Shown here piece after piece: positions 1 through 11,454 of a stretch of DNA of 64,000 nucleotides (positions within the stretch are counted from its first letter, which is position 1; the number at the start of each line of letters is the position of its first letter). A model generated the notes under the pieces. That model ran no database searches. It saw only the letters and a list, made by a program, of their open reading frames with translations, and was not told where the DNA came from. The position numbers were made by a program, and so were the translations under genes. This DNA comes from Spinacia oleracea (taxonomy: Eukaryota; Streptophyta; Magnoliopsida; Caryophyllales; Amaranthaceae). The stretch spans positions 125,634,385 through 125,698,384 of the forward strand of contig NC_079487.1 of assembly GCF_020520425.1 (NCBI RefSeq). The letters are read 5' to 3'.

Positions 1-466
1 GCAGAATATTAGTATACCATTTGAATGGTATACCTAGTATAGATTAAGACTTCCTCCCAGTGTTTGTATCCTCATTCTTGGAAGTTGTTACATGTACCAC
101 AGGGTACCAAATAGTAACATACCCTAGGTTCCTATTGATTGTGTTCACATAAACAACCCCACATGGGATTAAAATATAAATCTAAAATAGCAACTCCACA
201 TAAAATTTGAATTTTTAAACTAATCACAGCCAAGAGTTTCATACCCCGAGGGTACATGTAGCCTTTTCGCTCATTCATGACCCTATAACTTGATAAACGT
301 GACCAAAGCCAACCATGACAATATGACACTCTTTAGCTGCCATGTTGCCGGTGCAATTCCGTGCGCGGCCATTTTTTTAAAAAAAAAGCTGACTTCTTGC
401 CTGTATATGGTCGTCGTGTTTGCTTATTCTAAAATGATATTCAATCTAAAATCAATACTAGTCTAA

Positions 467-561
467 TCTAATATATAAAATATAACAGTTGGTATATATA
501 GGAGTTTTATTTCATTTTAACAATTTGATAGAATTCGTGCATCATAAGGGCTAAAATCTAG
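467..561 (+). mobile_element. Possible mini-Helitron (95 bp)
   Basis: The segment begins with TC after an A and ends with CTAG followed by T, which are Helitron-like termini. The region before the end (GTGCATC...GGGCTAAAATCTAG) resembles Helitron 3' ends, but the hairpin expected there is degraded. It is very short, so chance resemblance is possible. Confidence 0.28.
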
Positions 562-2056
562 TAAACTAAAAAAGTAATGGAGTTAAAGGGAGTGAAGAGA
601 GGGTGGGTAAAGGGAGGGCAAATGTGTATTTTCACACATAAAATGTGGGCATTTTTTAGGAATATGTGGGCGTCCTTTAAAAACCCCCTAATTAAATAAA
701 TGATGTCAACAAGATTCAATACGGAGTATCAAGTATTCATACTCGTACTCTGTTATGATCATTACTTCCATGAACTACGACTTTAACCAACTTTTAATAT
801 ATTGTGAGATTTTTGAGATGCATAAGAATTACGGACGTGGGTGTAGAATTCGTACTTGAGACTTATCGTACACATAAGCGGTTTTATTTTTAACCATTAG
901 ACCAAGACCTCGTCGGTACGTAGAGGGAAACTAATTAGTTACTCATAAGATATTATTAAACAATATATTGAAGCTGAGTGAAACAAGATCTCACATTATA
1001 TGTATTGAAATAAAATCAATTACATAAGAAATTTAATAAAATCTTCATCAAAACTATGATAGTCGCGCGAACAAATCTTGCATTGTGAGACATCTCTAGC
1101 TTACACATACAAATGGAAAATACAACATTTTCAGAGAGACGATATCACGATTTGTTGTAGTCAGGTCACAATGATGATTTCGTTTGACCCATCAGATTGC
1201 ATTCGAAAAATTTACAATGGCTACAAAAGTCTTGTGTAAATCTTCACCAACTAACCAATTTCATATACTCTGCCAATACTATACTGAACTCAAAAACTCG
1301 TCTTGAACAAGTGTCATCCCACCTCAATGGAACTCACTATAATCAAAAGTTGTAATTTTACTGAAATTAACAAAACAAACATGAATATGGAGAGGCGGAA
1401 TATGGGGATTTCTCTTGCAAGCAAGAAAATCAAACCCCTCTCATGCGGGTGGAAGGAGAGTCTTTTAACCACTAGTTCAATTACTAGGTCAACCCGTGAT
1501 TCTCTACAAAGATAATTGATGTATTGAAGATTTAACTCCATCTAATTCCATACACAAATGTATAGTAGACTAAAGCTTTAAATCCATCCGTCCATCTAAT
1601 TACCTACATGAAAATATAGTCAACTATATCCAAATTAACCTCAATTTCTAAAATAGTAAGTATGGAAAACTATGGTAATAATCAAAGAAGAATATTTACT
1701 AATCTATCCGAAAAATAGAAAATATGATAATTAATATCCCTTGTTTTTAGGTCATTAAGATTAACATAATTTGCTTGGTTGGAGTTACCATGAAACCTCA
1801 CAACAATCACAAGTCAAAACACGTTTTTATACCGTCCTTCGGTCCTTCCCCCTACACACACTCGTCTTGTTATGTTTGTTTATTACTTTATCTTTAATTT
1901 GATTTAATAATTTCATTTTTTTTATTTATTATCCTCCAAATCACAATCGTACGAAACTTCCTTCTCTTTTCTTTACTTTTTATTTTCGTTTTTTATACTA
2001 ACTTTCCTTTTTCAATTTTGTGTCGTTCCCTTTTTACCCCTCAATCCTCCTTTGTG
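562..2056. other. Intergenic, no gene recognised
   Basis: AT-rich sequence upstream of the MYB gene. Open frames here are short and share no recognisable motif. One TACGGAGTA 9-mer lies at 720-728. The last 200 bases are pyrimidine-rich, as is common for plant proximal promoters. Confidence 0.6.
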
Positions 2057-2060
2057 TATT

Positions 2061-2068
2061 TATATATA
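2061..2068 (+). promoter_or_regulatory. TATA box of the MYB gene
   Basis: TATATATA lies about 90 bases before the MYB start codon. Transcription starting about 30 bases downstream would give a 5' leader of roughly 60 bases. The position, not a test, supports the call. Confidence 0.5.
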
Positions 2069-2156
2069 CCAAACCAAACCTCAAACCCAAAAAAAATCCT
2101 ATCATTTAGAAAAACAACCCATCCAAAAAAAACAACAACCACCGCCACCTAAAAGA

Positions 2157-4752
2157 ATGACAGCGCCGCCATCTAAAACACAAAGAACATGCTCACAGTG
2201 CGGCCACAACGGCCACAACGCTAGAACTTGTACTGAACTTTCCGGTGCTCTTCCACCTCCTACACCTGGATTCATGCTATTCGGTGTCAGATTAACCGCC
2301 GCAGAAGGCTCTGTTTCGCCTTCTTCACCGCCGATTTCTCCGTCGTCTTCATCGTTGTCGTCGTCTTCGTTCTTTCGTAAGAGTATGAGTATGAATAATC
2401 TTTCTCAATATGAACAACGACAACAAGATCAACACAATTTTCCCCTCGATTCTTCTAATATTAATAACGTTGTTCCTTCTGGCTATGCTTCCGACGACGC
2501 TCTTCACGCTTCTGGTTGTCAAACCCGGGACCGCGAACGCAAAAGAGGTATAATGTTTTCTCTATTTATTTAATTTTAATAAAATACGTGTTAATTTTTT
2601 TCATTGGTTAGGATACGTGGGAGTTAAGAATCGTAAATTGCAGATATTTTGTTAATTTCTAATTGGTTATGGTGATTTTTAATTAATTAAATTAATTAAT
2701 TAATTGATCAAGTCATTGGTATAAATGAATCCATTTATGTACGATTTTGCATAAAGTTAGCGTTAGAATCCATCTTCTTTTTTAACAAATCAATTTTATT
2801 GCAGGGTTTGTACTTTGATTGATTGAAGGTTCATATTGGATTATACCAAATGACAATAGTAAAATGTAATTTAACAATGTTTGACACAATGTTTGACAGT
2901 TTAGATTTTAGAGTTTAGAGTTTAGAGTTTAGAGTTTAGAACACATTCATGACTTGTTAAATTAAGTCAAATGTAATTTAACAATGTTTGACAGATTAGT
3001 GTTTAGAGTTTACTTTAGAACTGTACTACATGTACCTTACCTATTTGGACTGTAGAATCGAGTTGAGTTTTGATACACCTAAACCTTTCTTATCTTATCT
3101 TTATGTTGAAATCAATGCAACTTTTACCAACACTTCAAAATTTCATAGAAATGTTTTGCAACTATGTAGGAACTCCCTGGACAGAAGAAGAGCACAAACT
3201 ATTTTTGATGGGGTTGGATAAGGTAGGAAAAGGAGATTGGAGAGGGATATCTAGGAACTATGTCAAGACAAGAACACCAACCCAAGTTGCTAGTCATGCT
3301 CAAAAGTATTATCTCCGGCGAACCAACCAAAACCGCCGTCGCCGTCGCTCCAGTCTCTTTGACATCACTACTGATACGGTGAGCTAACTTATTTTTGTTC
3401 TCAGTTTTGCTTGGTTGACAAATTACCATGAGAATTTTATTTTTTCTTATGCAATCACATTTTGTCCTCTTGTGTAAGGAGGTAGGAAGTAGCTTTCCAT
3501 GAAAAGTTTTTAAGCCTTTTTCTTTTATTTTCTTTGTTTGATTGTTTTTTTTGTTGGATACTAAAACAAGTCAAGTTTTGCACATCTACTACTCTATTTA
3601 ATATTCTAGCTTCCTTGATAGTATTGCTAAATAATAATAGAACTTGATTTGAGGCCGGCTAATATAAATCATTATATTTTTTCTTCTTACATTTAAGTAG
3701 TCAGAATAAGTTTAGTTATGTCAACCACTTTTGTATAAAATTGTTATGTGTCATTTTTGAGAATAGAACAAAAATGTTGTTTTCCATAATCATAGAGTAG
3801 CTACTAATTTAATGTCGAGAATGCTTTCTTTTTATAGTCGTGGATTCAAGGTCATTTATATAAATCTATAGATTATTATACACTCAACTCCGTACTTTAT
3901 ATTGCTTGTATCATTTTAATCAACTCATGTTATTCTATATTATCTTTCTTTATGGTGAGATATTTTTTTTATTGTTCATTATATAAAATAAAATGCACTA
4001 TCACGTTTCGATTAAGGCTAATCAGATGTGAGCTCCTCCTTAATTAGACGGAGTTCTTGATAGAAATTTGAGGACGCACCCGGAAGTTTTAACGTACCCG
4101 TATAATAAAATTGTATTTTGATTGTCTCACCCTCTCAACTTATGCATACAACTTATTTATAGTTGGTGTATCCTACTTTCTAGATTTTTCTACCCTTATT
4201 ACATAATTCCACATCACATATCCTAGATGCTTCTAGATATGATTTTTCATTACTCTGTTTGTTGATCAATGTTTTGAACTATTGTAGAAGTTTGTGATCC
4301 TAGATGTTTATATTTTTATTTGTTCCAAGTTTGTTAAATTAAACCATGTTATTCTTGGAAATAATTTTTTGCAGTTGAGCCGTTCATCAAGTGAGAGTCA
4401 ATTAGCAAGCCTAGACACAACTTGTCATCAACTAAAGGCAAGTGCACTTCATCAAGCAACACAATTTCCTTCCCCTTACCCTCCTTCATTTTCAACCAAA
4501 CACAGCCGTTCAATTCCGGTCCCACCTTCCTCAAAGATGGCCAGTCTTAATCTAAACCAATCACCAACAACGTCGTCACCATCATCATCAACATCAACCT
4601 ACAATACTAACAACAAAGAAATAGAATATGAACCATTCCTTTCCCTCAAGCTCTCACAACAAGCACCGTCAGATGAGGAATCGTCGAGGCGATCCCCCAC
4701 CTTTCGAGGATTCAACGACAGTGGTGGAGATAGCATTATTAGTGTTGCTTGA
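2157..4752 (+). CDS. R1/SHAQKY-class MYB transcription factor, MYBD-like
   Basis: Nuclear DNA-binding regulator, 325 residues from three exons: 2157-2547, 3170-3378 and 4375-4752. Both introns obey GT-AG and keep frame (phase 1, then phase 0). Domains in order: a CCHC zinc knuckle (C12, C15, H20, C25); an LFGVRL motif at 41-46 (the R/KLFGV-type repression motif); a serine-rich stretch; one MYB repeat from about 132 to 181 starting TPWTEEEH; then a run of arginines followed by SSLFDIT. Near the C terminus LSLKL (289-293) fits the LxLxL EAR repression motif. The order of parts and the [21 protein letters not shown] segment match Arabidopsis MYBD (At1g70000) and At1g19000, so a transcriptional repressor in light or hormone responses is likely by family. 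Oddity: the signature reads SHAQKYY (172-178) rather than SHAQKYF. An upstream in-frame ATG at 2052 lies before the TATA box, so 2157 is preferred. Confidence 0.92.
2907..2940 (+). repeat. Telomere-like heptamer repeat in MYB intron 1
   Basis: Four perfect TTTAGAG units plus a partial fifth, one base from the plant telomere unit TTTAGGG. A shorter stretch of the same words recurs at about 2998-3011, beside a repeated ACAATGTTTGACA word. Confidence 0.85.
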
Positions 4753-6576
4753 AAGAGAATAATAAAAAGAATATGATTATGAAGATAATGATTAGATTAC
4801 ATATTTGTTTGGGTTGTAAAGGGTGGTGGTGATGAAGATAAGTTTCTTTAGATCATATCATATTACTATATTAGTATCATCATATATAATTAATCATATT
4901 ATAGTCATGTGATTAGTCAAAATGCTATGATTTCAGATATGATTTTTGCAAGTATTTTTTAGGTGATTCCTTTTGGTTGTACAGGGCAAGAGGTCCAAAG
5001 TGATGCAATATGTGGACACAAGTTGAGTGAACATCGTTTTCTTTATGTTGTTTTTGCCTTTGTATTCACTCTTAATTTTGTTTTGTTTTGTATTTTGGTA
5101 GGATTTTTTTAATTTTTTATATAATATCGTGTCACGTTAATTTTTGGATTCTATCATTTCTTTTCTTCCTTCTATCTTTAGACGATGATACCTACAAAGT
5201 TGGCTAGAAGTACCTACGAGAATTACCATTTCAATAAGGTTATTAATCTTACCTTATAAAATAAATATAAGCTAATAAAATAAAAACAAATCCCAAAAAC
5301 CTCTTATTATTCTCCTTTCATAAAATCTACATGAAATCTACAACCGTTGTTTCTGTTAGGAGATTGGAAGGTGTCTCAACTCATCTAATCATGGCCATTT
5401 ATAGTTGAATTTGTCCATATATAGTACTAGTTTTCTTTGTTTTTTTATAATTAAAGTTTGATAATAATATGCGGAGATGCTTGTGGGTTTGATTGGGTCA
5501 CGTTCCAATTACTAGTAACCAATGAATATGGTGCTATGTGTTACTTGTTGCATTAGTTGCAAGTTGGCAATTGGCATAAATAGTTGACACTAATTTATGT
5601 AGGCCAATGACCTCACCAAGAAAAGGACTTGTACTATCACTATGGCTTGCTAATTTGTTCGTCATGTTTTTGTCTATTGGTTGGGGAGAAGGATCCATGA
5701 TAACAACCACACCCAACAGCGAAGGACTCTTTAATTCTTGTACTCTAAACAGCAACCACGGGGAGGGGTCATTCACCATACAGGTTGAGCGAACTTGATT
5801 AGGATAATAAAAGTGTCTCTATTATGTTCATCTTATTTTCAATTACTTTTTTAAAAATAAATCTCAAGTTGATTTCGTGTGCAACGATTTAAAATTTTCT
5901 ATGTACTTATATTATTCAATGACGCTAGGAAGTACACTAGTGTGTAGTACTATGTAGCTTTTAATTTCACTAATTAAGGTAAGTATAACATTGATCATGA
6001 TCTTCAAGAGATAAAACTACACAAAGTAAACAAAAATAACTTACACTTATTAGGTAACTGATTTTGGCACATAACTTTGTTGATTTTTGGCATCTCTATG
6101 TGAGTAGAGCACAAGAAGTTGTGCCCTCATACTCTCAGAGCGGTCTATGCATTAATTTTAGAAAAATTTAAGTTCATTAACCAATCAAGTGACAACTTGT
6201 CTATGAGTACATACGGGTCAATCACTGAAACGCGGTTGTTCTCCAAGATCTGTTTAACACCAAACAAAAATAGCTTAGCAAGTTAGCAACATTGGTCCAA
6301 TCAATTAATTCCATAGACATCCTAAATGGAGAAACATGAATGAAAAGACAACCTCAGTGAACTATGTTCACTAAGCAGGCCCATTCAAAACAGTTAAATA
6401 AGCCTACACCAACATAAAGGTCCACAATGAGTTGCCCAAAGATTTGAAGATCATCCACAAAACCTCAAAATAGGACAGCCCGTAAGGATATGTGGGCTCC
6501 TTAACCATATAATTCTTTTTTCTTTTATTGACAGTAACGTTTAATGGATCCACACATTACATAATACGTTACATAA
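4753..6576. other. Intergenic, one doubtful small ORF
   Basis: Holds the 3' flank of the MYB gene, then AT-rich sequence. Nothing is recognised apart from a doubtful 63-codon frame at 5607-5798, listed separately. Confidence 0.5.
5607..5798 (+). CDS. Doubtful small secreted-peptide ORF (63 aa)
   Basis: A 63-residue frame with a hydrophobic stretch near its N terminus (LVLSLWLANLFVMFLSIGW, about 8-26) that could be a signal anchor, followed by a polar tail with a single cysteine. A weak TATA-like CATAAATAG lies about 30 bases upstream. I recognise no family, and the reverse strand is also open here, so chance is a real possibility. Confidence 0.18.
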   Translation: MTSPRKGLVLSLWLANLFVMFLSIGWGEGSMITTTPNSEGLFNSCTLNSNHGEGSFTIQVERT

Positions 6577-7039
6577 TCTATACCTAGTCTATACCTAGTA
6601 TTTAAAAAGAATAACCATACATAATTAAATGACACATGTCATCTCCTTCTTTCATCCATATTTTTTTTTCCATTAGATGACACATGTCACCTCTTTCTTT
6701 CATCCATAGATATTTTCTTTTTATTAATTTTTTTCAATTTTTCATATTGTTTGTTATACGAAGCATTTAACAACTTCAATGCATTTTCCACTCCATCTTC
6801 CTCATCCAATCAATTCACCATTGAATTCATATTCAACCGCTACTATTTCATCTCCATCTTTGACACTTAACAATAATTCAACATATAATTTATATAATTT
6901 TTTTAAAAAAATTGATCACCTCTATATAAACCATATACTCTAAGTAAAACCACGAGCCCTCAATAAAATTAACACTTTAAAAAAAGGGCTTAACAAACAC
7001 TATATAATTGCCCGTTCTTTGAACGGGCTCCAAAGCTAG
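6577..7039 (+). mobile_element. Short non-autonomous Helitron
   Basis: Starts TCTATACCTAG after an A. It ends with an 8 bp hairpin (GCCCGTTC, TTT loop, GAACGGGC at 7010-7028), seven spacer bases, then CTAG followed by T. Insertion between A and T, the TC start, the CTRR end and the subterminal hairpin are the defining Helitron features. The 463 bp interior has no coding capacity. Confidence 0.82.
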
Positions 7040-7282
7040 TTAAATAAATACTCCATAAAAAAGTTGATAGTACAACGTTTCGACACATTTGTCCATGCAC
7101 AACTTTAACATTATTAAGTTTTATGCACTAGTAAAAGTTATATAGTCCCTTCGTTCTTGAATGTTAGTCTCATATCCGTATTGAGTTGTTCTTTTTTATT
7201 AGTCCCTTTTAAAAAAATTCCTTATTTGTCCAACATTTATCCTCATTATACCTTTAATAATAGCTATTTTTTTTATGTTGGT

Positions 7283-7738
7283 AAAGAACTACTCCGTTCA
7301 TCTAGGTTGAGTCTCTCCCGTTCCAAGGAAAGACTCCATGTACCTTTTCAAGAAGGTATAAGGTCACTGTCTCATTTGTTTGTGAGCATTTCACCCTGCT
7401 TACAAAGTTGGTTCAATCAATGAGTGGATTGTCTATCCTTCCGTGTCTCTCTTTGTCGTTCAAGTGTCACAGGGGTTCAAGGGCTTCCTTTCGACGTCTA
7501 CAAGCTTGCTTCGAGCCAAGTGAAAATGGGAATGAAGAAATGTTATGGGGCTTCATCAGTCAAGGGCTGACGATCAAAGTATTCAATGACTTCGCGGTTT
7601 TTTAACGTTTACTGTTTATTTTGGTTTGTAAGAGCTAGTAAAGCTCTAGTAGTAGTTTGTTGTAATATGTGAACCTTTTCAATTAAGTATGTTTAAGCCT
7701 AAGTCAAAAAAAAAAAAAAAAAAAAAGAACTACTCCGT
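7283..7738 (+). mobile_element. Retroposed insert: poly(A) tail and 15 bp target duplication
   Basis: AAAGAACTACTCCGT occurs at 7283-7297 and again at 7724-7738. Between them lies about 425 bp of unique-looking sequence ending in a run of about 21 A (7706-7726). This is the hallmark of LINE-machinery insertion. The body has no recognised domain. It could be a 5'-truncated LINE tail or a processed copy of an mRNA. Short frames at 7157-7423 and 7408-7605 cross its borders or lie inside it and are not credible genes. Confidence 0.82.
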
Positions 7739-8796
7739 ATAGTGAAAGTAAGCGTAAAAGTAAAAAGTTACAACTAAAGAGAACCGGCGAAATAAAGTAT
7801 AATTTTAATAATATACTCCGTATTTGTCAATTTGGTGCTTGTTTCGGGGAAATATTTAGTGACTGTTTATTGAATAACATGTCAACTATTTCGAATTTTC
7901 CTGAATTAAGAATATTGGCTCGAAATCTTAAGCTGAACTAGACTCGAACTTTCCATTCTTAAATCGAATCAAATTTGATGTGTGAATGAACCCTACTCAA
8001 ATTCGTTCCTTACTCAAGTAAAAGTATCATGAAAGACACGAATCAAATTGACTCTATATGAAACTGATCCAAACGACCCGCTTACCGATGTTACTTTTGT
8101 TTAGAGCCGATTTTATGCGGATTATTCTTGTGTGGACCTGGTCCACTATAATATTAGCGTGGACCCGAAATCAATAGTTTTCTCTAGCACCCTTTTTACA
8201 CTCATATGGATCTTTATTGTTCATATAGTAACTATAATAAATTAAACACCAAAATTCTTAGATATAGTAACCATTTTTTGAAGCATAGTAAACCTATGTT
8301 TTTAAAAGCAAATTGTGACTTAAAAAGTTAAAATCACATTATTCAAGCACCACATGTATCAACGATGCTAATTTGATAATTTTTTTCATAGTAATCCTAT
8401 TAAAATGCCAAAATAAATTAGGAACTAATTATTGACTTTTTTTTAATACAGAGTTCACAATAAATTTAGCGTGGACAAAATCATTTAAGGGTTGGCGTTT
8501 TTATACAGGGTGTAGGATATGATTATGATCACGAGGCATATGATTTGACCCCGGTCCCTAATACTCGTGGCTCCAACTCAAGCATCAAACTAACCAATGA
8601 AATAGGCTTATTTTGGCCCCTCTCAATAGTAAAAGAAAAAGGTCTATGTTCTACATTGTTCGTTTTTTTTGGTATGTTCAATGACAATGCTTTTGATGTC
8701 ATAACATAAAATGAAGTTTGCCCCCACATCATGTTATTTGTAATTTTGTGACCTACAGAGTATTAATTCCGCGGTAATATTCTTTTAGTAGTCTTA
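7739..8796. other. Intergenic, no gene recognised
   Basis: AT-rich sequence with two TACTCCGTA words near its left edge. The word GCGTGGAC recurs at about 8156 and 8469, facing GTCCAC at about 8141, which suggests an old small inverted-repeat element without clean ends. Confidence 0.5.
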
Positions 8797-8798
8797 TA

Positions 8799-9055
8799 CT
8801 CCCTCCGTTCTATAATGTTTATCACTTTTCCATTATGCGCGGTCTCCAATTGACTATTTTAACTGCTAATAATTTTAATTTCGTATGAGTAAAAATTATA
8901 AAAAAATTGATATGTAGAAATTTTATATTGAAACGAATCCAATGATATCCCACAAGTTAACAATTATACTCTTAATCATACTATTAATTACGATCGAAGT
9001 TTTTAAACTTTGACCATATGAAGTAAACATGAGGAACATTATGAAACAGAGGGAG
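8799..9055. mobile_element. Stowaway-like MITE
   Basis: Begins CTCCCTCCGTTCTATAATG and ends with the imperfect inverse CATTATGAAACAGAGGGAG. TA flanks both ends (8797-8798, 9056-9057). Length, TA duplication and termini fit Tc1/mariner-related Stowaway MITEs. Non-coding. Confidence 0.85.
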
Positions 9056-9456
9056 TAGTTTAATGTAAGAGTTCATGGGTTTTCTATAAAACCGTCATAC
9101 ATATAAGATTACTGAAGTTAGTAATTAAAAAAAACAATTGACTGGATATTATAATTATTTGATTGAATAGTATAATAAATAATACGGAGTAGTAAAATAT
9201 AATTAATTGATCATAATGAGTAATTATTTGATCCAAAGGTTTAACTATTTCGTAAGATTGTTCTTGTACATAAAACCGTTGGATATAAATTTTTGTATTG
9301 ATATGTTTAATGACTTTCACTCTAATAACTCGAAAAACTACGGAGTGACTTACATCAGTACTTCATTAGTTCATTCTCATTTTCAATCTGAACATACACG
9401 AAGTAAGTTACACGGTGTGTAAGGTTAATATATAGGTAACTCTCTTAAACTTAAAA

Positions 9457-9655
9457 TCTATACCTAGTATTTAAAAAGAGAATCATAGAGGTTAGATGAC
9501 CCATGTCATCCTCTCCTTTCATTCATCAATTGTTCTTTTTTTAAAGTATCTATTTTGTTATTAGCTACTATGCATATTTCTAACGTCTCTTCTAATTCAT
9601 CTTCCTCTTTCAACATCAAATCGCCATTTAACATTATTGAACCAATGTCTATCAC
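9457..9655 (+). mobile_element. 5' fragment of a Helitron related to 6577-7039
   Basis: Begins A|TCTATACCTAGTATTTAAAAAG and continues with a GATGACCCATGTCATC-type segment and a TTTCATTCATC run, all shared with the Helitron at 6577. No 3' hairpin or CTRR end follows; a SINE-like segment replaces it. Confidence 0.6.
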
Positions 9656-9775
9656 GTGTTAGCCAGTCCAGGTACACATGTTTATGCTTGAGTCACTCCT
9701 AATCATTTCACAACTGATGGAGCTCGACTCTGTGGCCTCCAAGTTACAAGGTTAGTTTCCCACCAACTTTACCAA
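9656..9775 (-). mobile_element. Degraded SINE copy
   Basis: Matches the SINE at 38609-38788 in order: GCTTGAGTCACTCC, then a B-box-like GGAGCTCGACTC, then CCTCCAAGTTACAAG and CCCACCAACTT. The tRNA-like side is on the minus strand. No clear target duplication is left. Confidence 0.6.
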
Positions 9776-9814
9776 CTTGTATTTTGTGTACTTTATTACG
9801 GAGTAGTATATATA

Positions 9815-10449
9815 CTCCCTCCGTCCCAAAATTATACTCCCTCCGTCCCAGATTAGTTGTTACACTTACCTTTGCACATAATTTTAGGTGATAAGTGGTT
9901 GTTTGGTTATCAATTGTTATTTCATTGAAAAAGCAGATGCGATAGGAGTTAGTGGAGTTTTTTTTAATTGAATGAGAGAGGGTGTGAGTACAAAAAAAAA
10001 AATTAGTGGGAAGAAAGACAATATAATAACTGGGGGGTCATTCCTAAATTAGAACTGTAACAACTAATATGGGACGGACGAAAAAGGAAAGTGTAACAAC
10101 TAATCTGGGACAGAGGGAGTAGTCCTGTTTTCAAATCGGACGTCCCAAAATTATAGTCTTATTTTCCAAATCGGACGTCCCAAAATTATAGTCATGTTTC
10201 TAATTTTGGCTATCAAGGTCCCCACTTTCCCATGTACTATATTAATTAAAAATATGTTGAAAACTCCACCTATGTACTCTATTTCACTTTTCTATGTACT
10301 ATATTCTATTTCCCATGTACTTCATTTCCCTTTTCCATGCAATTTAATTATCATTTGTACTTTATTCCACTTTTCCATGTACTATAATCCGTTTTTCTTA
10401 AAATCCGTGTTTTGTATCAAACGAGATTATAAATAAGGAACGGAGGGAG
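9815..10449. mobile_element. Outer MITE of a nested pair
   Basis: Starts CTCCCTCCGTCCCAAAATTA and ends GGAACGGAGGGAG with TA at both flanks. It is split near its left end by a second MITE (9837-10119). The rest contains two copies of AAATCGGACGTCCCAAAATT (10133 and 10168) and several CCATGTACT words. No coding capacity. Confidence 0.75.
9837..10119. mobile_element. Inner Stowaway-like MITE with doubled right end
   Basis: Begins CTCCCTCCGTCCCAGATTAG and ends CTGGGACAGAGGGAG, flanked by TA (9835-9836, 10120-10121). The right end carries the unit TGTAACAACTAATNTGGGAC twice, separated by a short CGAAAAAGGAAAG spacer. It interrupts the outer MITE at a TA. Confidence 0.85.
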
Positions 10450-10769
10450 TATAACCATTTGTTCTCTTTTGTGATAAAAAAAAGTACTTGAAACTTCTTT
10501 GTGTACAACAGCTTCAAAATAAAGCCAAGCATTATTCATGCCTTATCTATCAAGTTACACTCAAATCCCATCCAAAATAAAAATAAAAAAGGAAGTTGTT
10601 AATTAAATTAAATTACATACATACCCTTCTCTTATTGTAAGCAGTCACTGAGCTAGCTCCAAAATAACACAGCTCGATCATATCACTGCCTCACACACTA
10701 AACGTACATTAGTACATTGTGTACGTACTACATATATATCGTTACATACTTAGCTAGCTAGCTAGCTAG

Positions 10770-11339
10770 CTAGTACTTGAAAACTTGGGGAGGTGGTGGA
10801 GGCAAAACGTAACGCGACCGTCGCATGGACTCGTTGTTTAAATCTTTCATATTCTTCTCATGGAATCTCTTTATGTAATTCGCGGCTCTACCCTCCACTA
10901 TCGCGTTCTGCAGATCATTCTGCGTCTTCTCGTGGAACCGTTGTATGTAAGCGGCGAACTTCCCGTCGACAGTGGCGGTTTCGTCATGTTCAGGCAATAT
11001 GACGTAAGATATCTTCGACTCCGGTGGTTGTTCCGGCTTCTGTAACCTTTTAGACATTTTAGGCACCGGGACCACTATTGATGGGGTTTTATGACGACGG
11101 ACCGTCTTCTGATTATTACTATTATTATTAGTAATAGTCTTTTTCCTTTGAACAACCGATGAGACTTGATGAAGATCGTGATCGTGATCGTTGTTGTTGT
11201 CGTTGTCGTTGTCGTAGTCGTCGTCTGATGAGGTTGTTCTTCTTGTAAGGGAAAGTGAAGAGAGTTTTAGGATGTTTACAAAAACTAGCATGGATTCTTC
11301 ACAAAGGGATTTTCTTTCTTTGAATTTCATGCTACTCAT
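10770..11339 (-). CDS. DUF761-like plant protein with duplicated FHEK motif
   Basis: Intronless 189-residue basic protein. The N terminus (about 1-36) is amphipathic with LVFVNILKLSSLSLTRR. Residues 38-56 are an Asp/Asn/His tract coded by simple triplet repeats. TPSIVVPVPK (85-94) and SYVILPEHDETATVDGKF (111-128) look conserved. Two copies of a short motif follow, 24 residues apart: DGKFAAYIQRFHEK (125-138) and EGRAANYIKRFHEK (149-162). The tail is proline-rich and ends in VFKY. The YIxRFHEK element resembles the C-terminal motif of plant DUF761 (cotton fibre protein-like) proteins, whose biochemical role I do not know. A TATA box upstream and a homogeneous frame favour a real gene. Antisense frames at 10793 and 10860 are shadows. 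Confidence 0.8.
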   Translation of the reverse strand: MSSMKFKERKSLCEESMLVFVNILKLSSLSLTRRTTSSDDDYDNDNDNNNDHDHDLHQVSSVVQRKKTITNNNSNNQKTVRRHKTPSIVVPVPKMSKRLQKPEQPPESKISYVILPEHDETATVDGKFAAYIQRFHEKTQNDLQNAIVEGRAANYIKRFHEKNMKDLNNESMRRSRYVLPPPPPQVFKY

Positions 11340-11442
11340 TTTTTCTTGAATTTTAGAAAATATTCTAGCTAGTAGGTTAATTATTTAAAGGTTTATTGTT
11401 TGGGAAATTGGATGGTAGTTAGATATGATGATAAGATAACAT

Positions 11443-11454
11443 GATATATATATA
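11443..11454 (-). promoter_or_regulatory. TATA box of the DUF761-like gene
   Basis: TATATATATATC on the minus strand, about 105 bases before the start codon at 11339. This fits a leader of about 70 bases. Confidence 0.5.

Noticed and set aside
10793-11045. Plus-strand frames opposite the DUF761-like gene
   Set aside because: Antisense to a gene with conserved motifs and a TATA box.
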